The notes below the pieces were generated by a model. It ran no database searches, was not told the DNA's origin, and saw nothing but the letters and a program-made list of their open reading frames with translations. DNA of 64,000 bases. Origin: Apostichopus japonicus. Lineage: Eukaryota; Echinodermata; Holothuroidea; Aspidochirotida; Stichopodidae. A program made the translations under genes and the position numbers. Positions 61,218 to 64,000 of the stretch are shown in pieces (position 1 is the first letter of the stretch; the number at the start of each line of letters is the position of its first letter). The stretch is from positions 30,992,001-31,056,000 of the forward strand of contig NC_092580.1 in the NCBI RefSeq assembly GCF_037975245.1. The letters are read 5' to 3'.

Positions 61218-62113
61218 GATAAAAAATATGTAGGTTACATTGTCACTGAGGCCATAGGTCATATGTGTATAACTTTAGAGAGAAATTGTGTCAAACACTC
61301 CTCCTTAAACGGCTTTGTGTCTTGCAGATTTTCACAATGATAGTTCAAAGTCATAGGTCGAAAGCTACTTTTTCACTATAAATGTAAACATATAAAAACA
61401 TAGACTTGACTTAATTGCAACCTTCACAGGAATTATGGTTATGTCAAGTACTATCAAAATAGGTATTTACCAAGGTAACTGAGGTCAAATAACAAATGTA
61501 TAAATATAGTGCTTATATGCAATGGATCTCCTTATATAAGCACTCAACCGGTATTCTTCAAATATGGGGGAAGATGGAACCCTGTGATAGGGTAATGCTT
61601 TAGGGTGAAGGGCTTCATTTCTAAAAAAAACTCCTAAATGTGAAGGTTTGGGCAAACTTACCATGGGTTACACCGTCCCCGGCCACCCTGGGAGTCACCA
61701 TATTCAGCGATACCATATATATATCATGGATGGGGTGAGGGAGTGTATATACTAGGCCTACACCTGTCGTCCTTACGTTTATGCATTTAAGGTATACTGA
61801 ATTTGATTGGCACAAAAATCTTTATTAGTTTGAATTTTTCTCATTAAATAATAGAGACTGATTTTCTCTACCAACTGAATCCCCTCCGCTTCCCATCGGT
61901 GAAGTCAGGGCTCCGTCCATCACATAGTTGGTAGCTAAGTCGTTAGTTTCCGGGGGGGGGGGGGCAGGAAACAACTTCCTGTTGAGAGAACGGAAGTACC
62001 AACTGTTGGTACTTTTTTAAAGAAAAAGTCACCTAGGAAAGAACCTGGGTACGAAAACCAAACTATCCCGAACCACTGATTCGTTCTCAACCCCAGTCCC
62101 CTTGCATGACTGC

Positions 62114-62166
62114 AACTGTGTGATCATCGTCGGGTGTGTTACACACCCGACGATGATCATACAGTT
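62114..62166. repeat. near-perfect 53-bp palindrome
   Basis: Arms of 26 bp (left 62114-62139, right 62141-62166) with one mismatch and a single central base; core CGTCGGGTGTGT / ACACACCCGACG. No flanking duplication seen. Confidence 0.85.
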
Positions 62167-62193
62167 ACAGTCTCGATGCAGATTCCCAGTTAC

Positions 62194-62331
62194 AAATATA
62201 TTTCTACACAGCCCGTCTGTATCGATTAACTACTGTGAAAATTGGCTGTAATTTTTATAAGGCTCCCCAGCCCACCGGGTCACCGGCCCACCAGGCATTG
62301 CCCAAATGCCCCTGTGGCCAGTCCGCCACTG
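62194..62331 (+). mobile_element. right-end fragment of the copy F MITE family (copy G)
   Basis: Matches about 45085-45200: TATTTCTACACAGCCCG, GGCTGTAATTTTTA, CATTGCCCAAATGCC and the CAGTCCGCCACTG terminus. An extra insertion relative to copy F is present near 62216-62240. The left end is missing, and the segment starts close to the palindrome at 62114-62166. Confidence 0.7.
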
Positions 62332-62715
62332 CATTGAAGGCTTCGATTCTCTATCTGCTTTCAGTTTAGGGAAGATCTTGGGATTTTCATCCCTAGATAT
62401 CGCTAGATATTGCTAGATATCCATACAGTACAGTGCCCTTGGGATTTGGGAAAGTCGGGAGTGGTCACACTCAATGTAGATCAGTGCACGACCTCTAGAC
62501 GTCACTAACACACAACCCGATCACTTGTTATCTATGAAGTAGTGTGTTGCTGGATTTTGTCAAGAGGTCTTGGTACTACGGGCGAAGGTCGACCTTCGCC
62601 CATTAATTAATTTCGTAACTCATCGGGTATCGATTAGAGGGGTAGGGCGTAGGGTTGTGGGCGCGCGTTTTCATGCAGATGGGATTGGGAACAATCTCAA
62701 GAAGTGGTGGGTGCG

Positions 62716-62832
62716 TCCTTTTCTCCTTTTTCTCTCTTTCTTCTTTTTCTTTCCCTTCCTTCTTTTCCTGCCTCCTCTCCCCCCCCCCTTTTTTCCCTTT
62801 TTTCTTCTCTTTTTTTCTCTCCTCTTTTTCTT
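62716..62832 (+). repeat. pure or nearly pure pyrimidine tract, about 115 nt
   Basis: C/T-only or almost C/T-only runs (CTTTTTCTCTCTTTCTTC and similar), with a C9-10 run near 62780, followed at 62837-62853 by a GGGGGGCGCGCGCCCCC inverted repeat. Open frames here are composition artefacts. Confidence 0.8.
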
Positions 62833-62905
62833 ACCCGGGGGGCGCGCGCCCCCAACATTCCCCCTCTGGATACGCGCCTGGTGTATCACCATTCCCCTTG
62901 GAAGG

Positions 62906-62948
62906 GAACAGATACTACACATGATCTTAGCCAATAGGCCGAGAAGCG
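62906..62948 (-). ncRNA. U2 snRNA 5'-end fragment (pseudogene)
   Basis: On the minus strand, CGCTTCTCGGCC, TTGGCTAAGATCA, GTGTAGTATCTGTTC follow the conserved first 40-odd nucleotides of U2 snRNA with about two mismatches (A in the GGCCUUUUGG stretch, and T for A after GAUCA). Similarity stops at about 62906; the branch-site pairing region (GTAGTA) is retained, but Sm site and 3' hairpins are absent. It adjoins a MITE-like end (CAGGCGCGTATCCAG on the minus strand from 62880), so it may be a retroposed piece or a SINE head. Confidence 0.75.
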
Positions 62949-63966
62949 TGTGTCAGTCTTTGATATCAAGGCCGTAACAACTCATTGGTGTGAATAGTGG
63001 TTTAATTTACCCGCCATACCTGTAAGTTCTTGAAACACGTAGGTCAAAGGTCAACAGCTGATTTAGTAGAGCTAGTCAATACTGTATACATGTGGGTGTA
63101 CAATGCGAAGGTGTTGTTCTCTTTAGTCTTATTTTTGTTTTGGCTAGACAGATTTTGTTCTCTGTAAGTCAGTACAAGCATAACCGTGGAAGTCATTCAG
63201 AAGCTCAGAATGGACTGTTTTTTGTAAAATATTTATTCGAGTGAAAAAGTGATAAATTGTTTCGATAATCGAGTGTAGGTAGGTCGAACGAATGTTATTG
63301 ATTTCATTTTATGATTTATTGCCTCGAACTCAGCTTGTAATTGTATGTATAACGTTAGTCTAAGTTACATCAAGAGCTGTCACAACAACAAACAATAGAA
63401 AGGTCATTCAACATAGTCACGACGCTTTCGTATCGAAAATGTATTAAAACTTTGACCATGGAAGTTTTGAGAAACTTATGATTTCTTTTACATTGTGTAG
63501 CTCTATAGTAACCTATTTTCAGCAGATTCAAACAAGCATAGACTCGTTTCTCAGGTGAAGTGGATAACTGCCTGCCGTAGTGTAGATGCATGTCAAAAAC
63601 CTCAAATTGTTGTGCTTCTTTTATGCACAATGTACAGTAGCCTTTATTCAGCATATATTTGTCACACATAAACAGGGTTTTCATTCTATCATCTAGCTAC
63701 GGTATCTTTCTTGTCTGTTTGTATGAAACAAAAGTCACCATGGATAACATTTGTGTTAGTAAAGTATTACTTATTTTCATGTTCTTCAGTATTCAATGTG
63801 TCAGGCAGAGTCACATTTTTTAGGTCCTTCATACTGACACAACTTTTTGTCATGTGTTTCAAGCTTTCAATTCCCAAACATTGTGAGCTCACATTTCTTT
63901 GATAATTGTGTAGCAGGCTATTGTGCTACTCACAGTGGTTCCGAATAGGTTATATAGAAAGTTTAA

Positions 63967-64000
63967 AGGGTGTGAAGACTCGCGCACAAAGGAACGTCTC
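63967..64000 (-). mobile_element. edge of a third TTAA-flanked MITE
   Basis: TTAA at 63963-63966 is followed by AGGGTGTGAAGACTCG and AGGAACGTCTC, the reverse complement of the right end of the MITE at 51273-51621. The rest lies beyond the window. Confidence 0.75.

Larger units (their letters stand above)
61238..64000. other. repeat-rich 3' end of the window; no gene recognised
   Basis: It contains a palindrome (62114-62166), a MITE fragment (62194-62331), triple CTAGATAT copies near 62396-62420, a pyrimidine tract (62716-62832), a U2 snRNA fragment (62906-62948) and the edge of a TTAA MITE (63967 on). From about 62950 to 63960 I see only AT-rich sequence with no recognisable coding exon. Confidence 0.55.

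Noticed and set aside
62570-62977. ORFs of about 90-135 codons on both strands
   Set aside because: They run through the pyrimidine/purine tract and encode only Phe/Ser/Pro- or Lys/Arg/Gly-rich low complexity.

Overview
The window is nuclear DNA of an animal, most likely a marine invertebrate deuterostome and perhaps an echinoderm. The evidence is intron-containing genes with GT-AG splice sites, an AT-rich host background, DIRS-type tyrosine-recombinase retrotransposons, and many hAT-type MITEs, minisatellites and long poly-G runs. The species assignment is inference. The gene identities are much firmer, because exon phases close exactly and the encoded proteins match known families end to end.

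Layout. 1-2406 holds the 3' half of a decayed DIRS-like retrotransposon (DIRS-A). 2407-8514 is non-coding, with at least three eroded DIRS ends. 8515-15046 is a structurally complete DIRS-like element (DIRS-B) with inverted terminal repeats, an internal complementary region, a broken gag-like ORF, a reverse transcriptase/RNase H ORF and an overlapping tyrosine recombinase ORF. 16551-25088 (+) carries the last four coding exons of a PPM1H/J/M-family protein phosphatase; its 5' exons lie outside the window. 25089-36337 is a gene-free stretch between convergent genes, with a cluster of three minisatellites. 36338-42470 (-) is a complete eight-exon WDR82 gene (315 aa). 42471-49212 is intergenic, with hAT and TTAA-type MITEs, including one nested insertion. 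49213-53975 (+) is a complete four-exon glycerate kinase gene, GLYCTK (530 aa). 57695-58963 (-) is a small single-pass membrane protein gene that apparently uses a GC-AG intron. 58964-64000 is repeat-rich: a nested MITE, perfect palindromes, a U2 snRNA fragment and a long pyrimidine tract.

The main biological result is gene order. PPM1(+) - WDR82(-) - GLYCTK(+) is the order and orientation I recall for human 3p21.2 (PPM1M, WDR82, GLYCTK), so this looks like a conserved deuterostome microsynteny block. The second result is the DIRS-B element, whose ends and internal complementary region show the circular-junction logic of this retrotransposon order directly. Relics of related elements are scattered through the same 15 kb.

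The genes are not an operon and have unrelated roles: PPM phosphatase signalling, SET1/COMPASS and transcription termination (WDR82), and serine/fructose-linked glycerate metabolism (GLYCTK).
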